Origin: Clostridium sp. UBA3947
Lineage (GTDB): Bacteria; Bacillota; Clostridia; Clostridiales; Clostridiaceae
DNA: 10,372 bases
NCBI GenBank assembly: GCA_002385545.1
Contig: DGDR01000010.1
Coordinates: 1-10,372 of the forward strand
Direction of reading: 5' to 3'
Within the stretch, counting starts at the first letter, position 1, and each line of letters opens with the position of its first letter. The notes below the pieces were generated by a model that was not told where the DNA came from, made no database searches, and was given only the letters and a program-made list of their open reading frames with translations. The translations under genes were made by a program, and so were the position numbers. This document shows, one piece after another, positions 1 to 6,197 of this stretch.

Positions 1-44
1 ATAAAAAACTTTGACAGTACCAAAAGAAAATAGGGGGGAACGTT

Positions 45-1745
45 ATGAAAAAGAAAATCTTAATTATTGGAGGAGTGGCTGGTGGAGCTTCTGCAGCTGC
101 AAGGCTTAGAAGACATAGCGAGGAAGATGAGATAATTATGTTCGAAAGGGGACTTCATGTTTCCTTCTCAAATTGCTCTCTTCCATATTATTTAAGTGGA
201 GTTGTGGAAGAAGCAGAGGACTTAGTGCTTATGGATCCTGAACTGTTTTTAAAGCAATACAATATTGATGCAAGGGTAAATTCTGAAGTAATATCCATTG
301 ATAGGCTGAATAAAACTGTGAGAGTAAAGAGGACTGATAAGGAAGAAGAGTATACCGAAACTTATGATAAGCTTATATTATCTCCAGGAGCATCACCCAT
401 TGTACCAAAGCTAGAGGGTATTGATCTGGTTAATTTATTTACAGTGAGAAATGTGGTTGATATAGCCCGGTTGAAGGAATTTGCAAAGGAAATGCCCTCT
501 AAGGACATTACGGTAATCGGCGGAGGGTTTATTGGTGTAGAAGTTGCGGAAAATCTTAGTGAAGGGGGATATAAGGTTACCTTAATAGAAGCAGCAAATC
601 AAATCCTAAGACCTTTTGATTATGATATGGTTCAGATTTTCCATAAAGTATTAATGGACCATCAGGTAGACTTGATTTTAGGTGATAAGGTTGAAAGGTT
701 TGAAAAGAATAAAGTAATCTTAGCTTCTGGTAAAGCTGTGGATACTAGTGCAGTTGTTATGGCTATTGGTGTGACACCAGAAACATATCTGGCTAAGGAA
801 GCTGGTTTACAAATTGGAGAAACAGGTGCAATTGCAGTAAATAAGAATTATCAAACCAGTGATCCTGATATCTACGCTGTAGGTGATGCTATCGAAGTTT
901 ATCATGCCTTAACTCATACTAAGACAAAGATATCTTTAGCAGGTCCAGCGTTAAAACAAGCAAGATCTGTTGCTGATCATATCAATGGTAAGACTACATT
1001 AAATAAAGGATATATAGGATCATCAGCTATAAAGGTGTTTGAATATAATGGAGCATCTACAGGATTGAATGAAGGCTTAATTAAAGCTCTTAACATGAAT
1101 ATTGATTATGATATAGTTCGGATTATTTTATCTGATAAGGTAGGACTTATGCCAGATGCAGCACCAATGCATTTTAAACTACTATTTGAAGTGCCTACAG
1201 GAAAAATTTTAGGAGCTCAAGCAATCGGTAAAGGTGATGTAACAAAACGAATTGATATTATTGCTACTGCAATAAAGTACGGTGGAACTGTAGAAGACTT
1301 AAAAGATTTAGAATTAAGCTATGCCCCACCATTTTCAACAGCAAAAGATATTGTGAATTATGCTGGTTATGTTGGATCAAATCTTCTAAATGGAGCTTAT
1401 AAGCAAGTAAATGTTGATAAGGTAAGAGAATTGGTTGAAAAAGGCAGTACTATTATAGATGTTAGGGAAACACATGAATATAAGAGAGGTCATATAAAAG
1501 GTGCCATTAACATACCTTTAAGTGAACTACGGCATAGAATCAATGAAATTCCAAGAGATAAGCCAGTTTATTTGCACTGCAGAACTGGACAGAGAAGCTA
1601 TAATGCAACTTTAGCTTTACAAAATATAGGTTTTGATAATATTATTAATATAACTGGCAGCTTTTTAGGCTTATCATTTTATGAATACTATAACGACAAA
1701 GTTTCTAATAGAGAACCTATAGTAACAGAATACAACTTTAGATAA
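45..1745 (+). CDS. CoA-disulfide / persulfide reductase with C-terminal rhodanese domain (CoADR-Rhd)
   Basis: A flavoprotein of the pyridine nucleotide-disulfide oxidoreductase class, 566 residues, the usual size for CoADR-rhodanese fusions. It has an N-terminal FAD-binding GGVAGGASAAAR (residues 9-20), then SFSNCSLPYY with the single redox Cys44 characteristic of CoADR/NADH oxidase/Npsr enzymes. The NAD(P)H-binding VIGGGFIGVE spans 157-166, and a second FAD motif with YAVGDA lies around 277-282. A dimerisation domain runs to about 450. A rhodanese domain occupies about 455-550, with active-site loop HCRTGQRS (Cys512). Family members reduce CoA disulfide, CoA persulfide or polysulfide with NAD(P)H in the cytoplasm, and the rhodanese domain probably hands over sulfane sulfur. 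The start is fixed by an AGGGGGG ribosome-binding site 6-7 nt upstream. Its promoter is not visible and probably lies left of the window. It precedes the CcdA-thioredoxin gene in the same direction by 118 bp. The exact substrate (CoA disulfide, polysulfide or oxygen) cannot be read from sequence. Confidence 0.93.
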   Translation: MKKKILIIGGVAGGASAAARLRRHSEEDEIIMFERGLHVSFSNCSLPYYLSGVVEEAEDLVLMDPELFLKQYNIDARVNSEVISIDRLNKTVRVKRTDKEEEYTETYDKLILSPGASPIVPKLEGIDLVNLFTVRNVVDIARLKEFAKEMPSKDITVIGGGFIGVEVAENLSEGGYKVTLIEAANQILRPFDYDMVQIFHKVLMDHQVDLILGDKVERFEKNKVILASGKAVDTSAVVMAIGVTPETYLAKEAGLQIGETGAIAVNKNYQTSDPDIYAVGDAIEVYHALTHTKTKISLAGPALKQARSVADHINGKTTLNKGYIGSSAIKVFEYNGASTGLNEGLIKALNMNIDYDIVRIILSDKVGLMPDAAPMHFKLLFEVPTGKILGAQAIGKGDVTKRIDIIATAIKYGGTVEDLKDLELSYAPPFSTAKDIVNYAGYVGSNLLNGAYKQVNVDKVRELVEKGSTIIDVRETHEYKRGHIKGAINIPLSELRHRINEIPRDKPVYLHCRTGQRSYNATLALQNIGFDNIINITGSFLGLSFYEYYNDKVSNREPIVTEYNFR

Positions 1746-1776
1746 GTAATTCTAAAAATAGTTATTGTTAAAGCAG

Positions 1777-1837
1777 CCCATTCCTAGGTCTATTAGTGAT
1801 TAGATACAGATATTTATGAATAGATTGATGGAATGGG
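1777..1837 (+). repeat. Imperfect inverted repeat between the two thiol-redox genes
   Basis: CCCATTCC at 1777-1784 pairs with GGAATGGG at 1830-1837, and inside it TCTATT (1789-1794) pairs with AATAGA (1819-1824). The arms are separated by short unpaired stretches and a loop of 24 nt. No T-run follows the right arm, so it does not look like a simple intrinsic terminator. It ends 14 nt before the ribosome-binding site (about 1851-1857) of the downstream gene. It could act as an RNA-processing or stability element, an attenuator-like leader or a partial terminator; this is inferred only from position and pairing. Confidence 0.55.
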
Positions 1838-1863
1838 TCAATGTATTATAAAGGAGAGATGGA

Positions 1864-3159
1864 ATGTTAGGAGCAAATAATGTTAGTTTTATATTGGTGT
1901 TTTTAGAAGGATTATTATCCTTTTTCTCACCTTGTGTTATCCCCTTAATACCTCTTTATATGGGATATCTGGCTGGAGGAGGCAAGAAGGTTGATGATGA
2001 TGGTACCATTACATATGATAGAAAAAAAGTATTTCTCCACACCCTGTTCTTTATCTTAGGTATATCTTTTAGCTTCTTTATCTTAGGTATATCTTTTACA
2101 ACTCTTGGTAGGTTTTTCAACAGTCATAAGCTGCTCTTTACTAGAGCTGGTGGAATCTTAATCATCTTATTAGGATTGTTTCAAATAGGTGTTTTAGACT
2201 TTACCTTCTTGCAGAGAGAAAGAAAAATTCATATGAATTTGATGAATAAGGAGATGAATCCTTTAGTTGCTATCATAATGGGATTTACCTTTAGTTTTGC
2301 TTGGACACCTTGTATAGGACCTGCCTTATCTTCTGTTTTGATTATGGCCTCAGGAGCTAAAACATCTTTTGCAGGATACATGCTGGTATTTGTATATGCC
2401 ATAGGTTTCTTAATCCCATTTCTAATCCTTGGTTTATTTACCAGCCAGGCTTTAAATTTCTTAAAAGCCAAAAGAAAGCTTATTAAATATACGGTGAAAA
2501 TCGGTGGAGCCATTCTCATTATCATGGGAATAATGATATTAACAGGATGGATGAATGGCATATCGGGATATCTGAATTCTAGCAGCAGTAAGAATTTAAA
2601 TAAGGGGCAAGTGGAAGATCGTAATTCAAGTGGTAATAAGGATTCTGCGTCAAATAATGACAAGAGCTCAGAAGGTAAAAGCGATACAGATAAAAAAAGA
2701 CCTACAATTCCAGCCTTTGATTTTACCTTAACAGACCAATATGGCAATGAACATACACTTTCTGATTATAAAGGAAAGGTGGTATTTCTAAACTTTTGGG
2801 CAACTTGGTGTCCACCTTGTAGGAAGGAGATGCCAGATATTGAGGAATTGTATAAGGAATATAATTTCAATAAGGATGAAGTTGTATTTTTAGGAGTTGC
2901 TAATCCTTTCAGTAAAGACTATCCCAATAATCAGGATGTTGAAAAAGATGATATAATTTCGTTTTTAGAAGAGAATGGATACAGCTTTCCAACAGTATTT
3001 GATGAAAGTGGAGAAGTGCTGCATAATTACAATATATCAGCCTTCCCAACAACCTTTATGATTGATAAGGAAGGAAACATCTATGGATATGTTCCAGGTA
3101 TGATGACCAAAGATATTATGTTAAATGTCATTGAAGAAACTCTTAAAGGATCAAAGTAG
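1864..3159 (+). CDS. CcdA-type membrane thiol-electron transporter fused to a TlpA/ResA-like thioredoxin
   Basis: A 431-residue fusion. Residues 1-232 are a CcdA/DsbD-like membrane domain with about six hydrophobic segments and the two conserved intramembrane cysteines in FSPCVIPLIP (Cys24) and WTPCIGP (Cys150). A Ser/Asn/Lys/Asp-rich linker (about 238-280) leads to a thioredoxin fold (about 282-430) with WCPPC (Cys316, Cys319) and the cis-proline region FPTT (394-397). CcdA proteins carry reducing equivalents from cytoplasmic thioredoxin across the membrane. TlpA/ResA-type domains then reduce disulfides outside the cell membrane, for example in cytochrome c maturation or protein repair. The fusion puts donor and acceptor in one chain. 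A ribosome-binding site AAGGAGA (1851-1857) supports this ATG. No cytochrome c or haem-handling gene is in view, so the client is unknown. Residues 62-79 are encoded by a near-perfect 27-bp tandem DNA repeat. An operon with the upstream reductase is likely but not proven. Confidence 0.93.
   Translation: MLGANNVSFILVFLEGLLSFFSPCVIPLIPLYMGYLAGGGKKVDDDGTITYDRKKVFLHTLFFILGISFSFFILGISFTTLGRFFNSHKLLFTRAGGILIILLGLFQIGVLDFTFLQRERKIHMNLMNKEMNPLVAIIMGFTFSFAWTPCIGPALSSVLIMASGAKTSFAGYMLVFVYAIGFLIPFLILGLFTSQALNFLKAKRKLIKYTVKIGGAILIIMGIMILTGWMNGISGYLNSSSSKNLNKGQVEDRNSSGNKDSASNNDKSSEGKSDTDKKRPTIPAFDFTLTDQYGNEHTLSDYKGKVVFLNFWATWCPPCRKEMPDIEELYKEYNFNKDEVVFLGVANPFSKDYPNNQDVEKDDIISFLEENGYSFPTVFDESGEVLHNYNISAFPTTFMIDKEGNIYGYVPGMMTKDIMLNVIEETLKGSK
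2047..2100 (+). repeat. 27-bp near-perfect tandem repeat inside the CcdA coding region
   Basis: Two 27-bp units (2047-2073 and 2074-2100) share their first 25 bases exactly and differ only at the last two. The repeat is in frame, giving FFILGISFS followed by FFILGISFT in a membrane segment of the CcdA domain (residues 62-79). From memory, CcdA homologues have a weak F-x-LG-x-S periodicity here, so the protein may be normal in length while the DNA copies are unusually similar. Confidence 0.85.
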
Positions 3160-3254
3160 AGAAATCATCTTAAATTACTTTAAAAGATGCACTGATGCAG
3201 TTAGATTCACTGAAATTGCATGGCTTGATAATTTTAAAATTTTTATAAACTTGT

Positions 3255-3300
3255 TAATAGAGCAAGAAAGGAAGGATTTACTTCTTTTCTTGCTCTATTA
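3255..3300. terminator. Bidirectional terminator between convergent genes
   Basis: Positions 3255-3274 pair with 3281-3300 as a 20-bp stem with one G-T position and a 6-nt loop GATTTA. The left arm starts TAATAGAGCAAG and the right arm ends CTTGCTCTATTA. It sits between the stop of the CcdA-thioredoxin gene and the stop of the convergent Crp/Fnr-type gene. The stem is A/T-rich at its base on both sides, so it can serve transcription from either direction, although neither side has a long uninterrupted T-run. Confidence 0.85.
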
Positions 3301-3315
3301 ATTATTAAAAGCAAG

Positions 3316-3990
3316 TTACACAAGTCGTCTTAATTTTTCTTTATCTAGAATGTGTATAACACCTCTTGATTGCTTAAGAATTCCATCAGCTTGGAATATT
3401 TTTAACATCCTAGATACAACTTCTCGGGCGCTTCCAATATATTTTGCTATTTGCTCTTGGGTAATATTAAGAACAGAAGAATTTGATTTTGCCATTTCAT
3501 CTAATAAGAAGATAGCAAGTCTCTTATCAAAGCTCATAAAAAGAATCTGTTCCATTGCCCACATTACATCGGAAAAACGATCAATGGCATTCTTATAGGC
3601 AAAGTTCTCAACATAAACATTATCTTCACACAACTTACTAAATACATCTATTTTCAGAATATATAATTCAGTATGTCCCTCAACATCTATATGGACATCA
3701 AAGGTGATATTTTTTAAAACACAGGAAGCGGACAGGATACATATATCTCCTGGCGATAGACGATATAAGGTAACTTCTCGACCATCCTCCGATAAGATAT
3801 AAACTCGTAAGCCACCCTGTTTAACAAGTATAACACCACGGCATTCATTGTCGCTGCTATATAAATTGTATCCATCGGAATAAGTTGCTTTAACAATATT
3901 GTTTTCAATCATTCTTCTTTGCATATCGTTTAATTTGTCCCAAAAATAGAAACGGGATTGGATATATGTTAATTCATTCTTATCTATCAT
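3316..3990 (-). CDS. Crp/Fnr-family transcriptional regulator
   Basis: A 224-residue protein with the two-domain Crp/Fnr layout. Residues about 14-130 form a cyclic-nucleotide-binding-like beta barrel (GVILVKQGGLRVYIL at 52-66, YRLSPGDICIL at 76-86). A dimerisation helix runs about 132-160. A C-terminal winged helix-turn-helix covers about 172-222 (ITQEQIAKYIGSAREVVSRM at 176-195, with the recognition helix beginning near 187). The barrel lacks an obvious cAMP phosphate-binding signature. The four cysteines (50, 84, 90, 121) are not arranged like the N-terminal [4Fe-4S] cluster of FNR, so the signal is unknown; a thiol-based or small-ligand sensor is possible. The start is supported by GGGAGGA just upstream on the minus strand and by a promoter at 4051-4079. 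Its position against the thiol-redox pair suggests it may control those genes, but no matching palindrome is visible in the short upstream DNA available. Confidence 0.9.
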   Translation of the reverse strand: MIDKNELTYIQSRFYFWDKLNDMQRRMIENNIVKATYSDGYNLYSSDNECRGVILVKQGGLRVYILSEDGREVTLYRLSPGDICILSASCVLKNITFDVHIDVEGHTELYILKIDVFSKLCEDNVYVENFAYKNAIDRFSDVMWAMEQILFMSFDKRLAIFLLDEMAKSNSSVLNITQEQIAKYIGSAREVVSRMLKIFQADGILKQSRGVIHILDKEKLRRLV

Positions 3991-4050
3991 TTCTTCCTCC
4001 CATGGATATAAATCAGTAATCTTTTTTCCTAACTTTGCATGTCAGATAAG

Positions 4051-4079
4051 ATTATACTTCATTCTTAATAAGTAAACAA
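4051..4079 (-). promoter_or_regulatory. Sigma-A-like promoter of the Crp/Fnr-family gene
   Basis: On the minus strand a perfect TATAAT (plus positions 4051-4056) lies 17 bp from TTGTTT (4074-4079), which matches the first half of the -35 consensus. Transcription would start about 55 nt before the ATG at 3990. Confidence 0.6.
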
Positions 4080-4241
4080 TAAAAGTTTCCAATGTATACC
4101 ATAGTAAGGTTACACATTTTACCCTGGACGGTATCTTAGAGTCGATGAATAAGTTAAGTGCTTCATCAAGTTTTTCTGGATTCACATTTATAAAAGGACT
4201 TTTACCAACAATAATAACAAATAGAAAATCAAATCAATGTA

Positions 4242-4250
4242 TGCTATAAT
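4242..4250 (+). promoter_or_regulatory. Extended -10 promoter for the CxCxxC protein gene
   Basis: TGCTATAAT is a perfect -10 hexamer (4245-4250) with the TG extension. The region 17 bp upstream (4222-4227, TAGAAA) is a poor -35, which an extended -10 can compensate. It would give a leader of about 140 nt before the ATG at 4399, in which I see only weak pairing (TTTAG with CTAAA near 4271-4295). Confidence 0.5.
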
Positions 4251-4398
4251 TCAATTAAAATAAAAAACTTTAGGCTTTGGACTATGCTAAATAGTAAAAA
4301 AGATATCAATAACAGTCTGCATTCTAAATAAAGGAATACTAGTAATAAGGGTTTAATTATCATAGAAACTACATCACAATAAAGAAAGGAATGAGTTT

Positions 4399-4752
4399 AT
4401 GAAAAATCAGGATATTATAATCGAAAAAACTAAGGAGCTATTGTCTGTACGTTGCGATGAAGGATTAAGAGAGGCAGCAGAAAAGTGGCTAGATGCGGTA
4501 GGAACAGAAAAGGAAGCAGAAGCCTCCAGAAATTATGTTTTAGCCCTAGAAGATGCTGTTACAGATATAGATACAGTAATCAATGTATTCCAAAGTGATA
4601 TGGCAAAGGAAAAGTTCGGAGAAGAAATGGCAAATAAAATCCTTACCCATGCAATAGAAATCAAGGAGAAGGGCGCAAAATGGTGTGACTGCCCAGCATG
4701 CACTACAGGTCTAAAAATATTAGAACATAAAGCGGATTTGATAGGGGAATAA
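4399..4752 (+). CDS. Small conserved-looking CxCxxC protein of unknown function
   Basis: A 117-residue acidic, mostly helical soluble protein with no signal peptide or membrane segment. It has a C-terminal metal- or redox-type cluster WCDCPAC (Cys96, Cys98, Cys101), plus a lone Cys19. The central part is rich in Ala, Glu and Lys (EAAEKWLDAVGTEKEAEASR at 25-44). I recall similar short clostridial proteins carrying a misleading 'molecular chaperone Hsp90' database label. Nothing here resembles the Hsp90 ATPase, so that name should not be used. The CxCxxC triad could bind zinc, iron or an Fe-S cluster, or act as a thiol switch; this is inference. AAAGGA (4385-4390) lies 8 nt before the ATG. Flanked by its own promoter and a strong terminator, it is probably monocistronic. 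Confidence 0.82.
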   Translation: MKNQDIIIEKTKELLSVRCDEGLREAAEKWLDAVGTEKEAEASRNYVLALEDAVTDIDTVINVFQSDMAKEKFGEEMANKILTHAIEIKEKGAKWCDCPACTTGLKILEHKADLIGE

Positions 4753-4769
4753 AAAGATAAATTGAAATC

Positions 4770-4821
4770 AAAGGTTTCCAGGCTTTCTTAAAGTATAGCC
4801 CATTGACGGAAACCTTTTTTT
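4770..4821 (+). terminator. Intrinsic terminator after the CxCxxC protein gene
   Basis: AAAGGTTTCC (4770-4779) pairs perfectly with GGAAACCTTT (4808-4817), with an inner GGCT/AGCC stem (4781-4784 with 4797-4800). A T-run (4815-4821) follows the right arm. It closes the preceding gene 17 nt after its stop codon and separates it from dusA. Confidence 0.88.
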
Positions 4822-4827
4822 ATCCTA

Positions 4828-4846
4828 AACTACGAAACCAGTAGTT
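4828..4846 (+). repeat. Short hairpin in front of dusA
   Basis: AACTAC (4828-4833) and GTAGTT (4841-4846) form a 6-bp stem with a 7-nt loop between the upstream terminator and the dusA ribosome-binding site. No clear -35/-10 pair is visible in this 52-bp gap, so dusA may depend on terminator read-through or on a non-consensus promoter. The hairpin's role is unknown and it may be chance. Confidence 0.3.
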
Positions 4847-4873
4847 GGGAAAAGAGAAAGGAGGGCAAATATA

Positions 4874-5887
4874 ATGGCTAGAATAAGTATTGCTCCAATG
4901 GTAGATATAACTGATAGACACTTTAGGTACTTTTGCCGCTTGCTAACTAAAAAGTCAATGCTTTATACAGAGATGATTACAAGTAATGCAATTATTTATG
5001 GAGATAGAAATAAGCTTCTAGATTTTGATCCTATTGAAAAGCCCATAACATTACAGATAGCAGGCTGTAATGCAAAAGAAATTGCCGAAGCGGTTAAAAT
5101 TGCTGAGGATTGGGATTATGATGAAATAAACTTAAATGTAGGTTGTCCATCTGATAGGGTTTCAGGAAACGATATGGGTGCTACTCTAATGGCCTATCCA
5201 GAACAGGTGGCAGAAATAGTTCAAGCCATGCAAAGAGAAACGAAGAAACCAGTAACTGTAAAACATAGAATAGGTATTGATGGAACTAATATTTTGCCAG
5301 ACTCATTATCAAAGGTAGTTTTTGATAAATACGAGGATTTAGAGGATTTTGTGAAAATCCTTTCACAAGAGGGCATAAAGCATTTCATAATACATGCTCG
5401 TATTGCCATATTAGCCGGTCTAAGTCCAAAGGAAAATAGAGAAGTTCCACCCCTTAGATATGAGGACGTATATAAAATAAAAGAAACCTTTCCAAACTTG
5501 TTTATTGAGATAAATGGAGGAATTAGGACCATTGAGGCCATTAGAGAGCATCTTAATTATGTAGATGGAGTAATGCTAGGTAGAGTAGCCTATGAGAATC
5601 CATTCTTGTTAACACAAGTTGACCAATTTGTAGAAGGAGGCAAGGTTAATAATATTTCAAGAGGGGAAGTTATTCAAGGGCTAATAGATTATGTAGACCG
5701 ATTTGGAGAAGATAAAAGAATGGGACAGCTAGCTTTAAAAAATGTATTAGGCCTCTTTCATAATCAAAAAGGAAGCAGATTGTGGAGGCAGATTGTATCA
5801 CCGCCTTGGGGTGAAGGCATTTTTGCAAGAGATGTACTAGAAAAGGCCTTAAAGGAACTACCAGATGAGGTATTGGGTGAAAAATAA
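4874..5887 (+). CDS. dusA: tRNA-dihydrouridine synthase, DusA type
   Basis: A 337-residue FMN-dependent TIM-barrel enzyme that reduces uridines in the tRNA D-loop to dihydrouridine using NADPH. The barrel opens with ISIAPMVDITDRHFRYF (residues 4-20). NVGCPSDRVSGNDMGA (88-103) carries the catalytic Cys91. KHRIGID (130-136), HARIAILAGLSPKENRE (174-190), INGGI (213-217) and GRVAYENP (236-243) complete the flavin and tRNA-binding signature. The GCPSDRV form and the HAR...LSPKENRE...PPL block are those of the DusA subgroup (U20/U20a in E. coli) rather than DusB or DusC, so the subgroup call is fairly firm; target uridines are inferred from the family. The ATG is preceded by AGGAGGG about 7 nt upstream. 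The gene appears to stand alone, since no translation- or tRNA-related neighbour is present. Confidence 0.94.
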   Translation: MARISIAPMVDITDRHFRYFCRLLTKKSMLYTEMITSNAIIYGDRNKLLDFDPIEKPITLQIAGCNAKEIAEAVKIAEDWDYDEINLNVGCPSDRVSGNDMGATLMAYPEQVAEIVQAMQRETKKPVTVKHRIGIDGTNILPDSLSKVVFDKYEDLEDFVKILSQEGIKHFIIHARIAILAGLSPKENREVPPLRYEDVYKIKETFPNLFIEINGGIRTIEAIREHLNYVDGVMLGRVAYENPFLLTQVDQFVEGGKVNNISRGEVIQGLIDYVDRFGEDKRMGQLALKNVLGLFHNQKGSRLWRQIVSPPWGEGIFARDVLEKALKELPDEVLGEK

Positions 5888-6197
5888 TAGGGACGGTTCT
5901 ATTGATTTTAAATAATAAAAAGGAGAAGAAATATGGTGGAGATAAAATGTACTTTGCTCCACCTATTGACTATGACACTGTAATGAAAATGGTTCCATAT
6001 GTCCTATATGTATCAACTTTTTGAAACAAAGCAACATAGTCAAAAAGACAATATCATAACCTTTAGGGACATTGACGTTGCTATGTGCTGCAACAATTTT
6101 CTCTTTATACAAGTAACAAATAGAAAAAGTTATTGAAAATAATTTTATATTAGATTAGTCTAGTTTCAAGATATTCTATAATGGAGGGGGCTTAATA
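5888..6197. other. 310-bp intergenic region with a decayed gene fragment
   Basis: Between dusA and the nitroreductase. It begins with AATAG...CTATT (5886-5903), a 5-bp hairpin containing GGGACGGTTCT and too weak to call a terminator. A probable MGMT-family remnant follows (5917-6024). A small hairpin GTTGC/GCAAC (6077-6081 with 6090-6094) comes next, then AT-rich DNA leading to the nitroreductase ribosome-binding site. TATAAT at 6177-6182 is too close to that site to be its promoter. TTGAAA at 6133-6138 has no convincing -10 partner. Confidence 0.5.
5917..6024 (+). pseudogene. Possible remnant of an MGMT-family (alkyltransferase-like) gene
   Basis: This frame reads through KKYGGDK and then MYFAPPIDYDTVMKMVP before losing family resemblance and stopping at TGA 6022-6024. 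From memory this resembles the N-terminal part of the small clostridial 'MGMT family protein' group, in which a (W/Y)G-G-x-M segment is followed by a P-P or AP motif, an acidic helix and MxxVPxGKxxT. After KMVP the expected GK-T region is garbled. No cysteine-containing active-site segment follows and there is no start codon with a ribosome-binding site. It is best read as a broken, non-functional fragment. The identification rests on pattern memory over about 25 residues and could be wrong. Confidence 0.35.

Larger units (their letters stand above)
3991..4398. other. 408-bp divergent intergenic region
   Basis: This gap separates the divergently transcribed Crp/Fnr-type gene and the CxCxxC protein gene. 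It holds a promoter for each (4051-4079 minus; 4242-4250 plus). A 63-codon minus-strand frame (4045-4233) is open but has no credible start or ribosome-binding site and overlaps the regulator promoter. Its translation includes GKSPFINVNPEKLDEALNLF, which reads like protein but matches no family I recognise. It may be a decayed gene or chance. No tRNA, riboswitch or CRISPR structure is seen. Confidence 0.6.

Noticed and set aside
11..16. TTGACA as the -35 of a promoter for the first gene
   Set aside because: A -10 at 17 bp would fall on the G-rich ribosome-binding site, and no TATAAT-like hexamer is present before the ATG at 45.
2229..2747. Open 172-codon frame on the minus strand
   Set aside because: It lies wholly inside the CcdA-thioredoxin gene, whose family motifs are unmistakable, and it has no recognisable domain.
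5960..6110. Minus-strand frame containing KEKIVAAHSNVNVPKGYDIV
   Set aside because: It has no start codon with a ribosome-binding site and no family resemblance, and it overlaps the opposite-strand remnant; probably chance.
6177..6182. TATAAT as the -10 of the nitroreductase promoter
   Set aside because: The transcript would begin inside the GGAGGGGG ribosome-binding site, and there is no -35 at the right distance.
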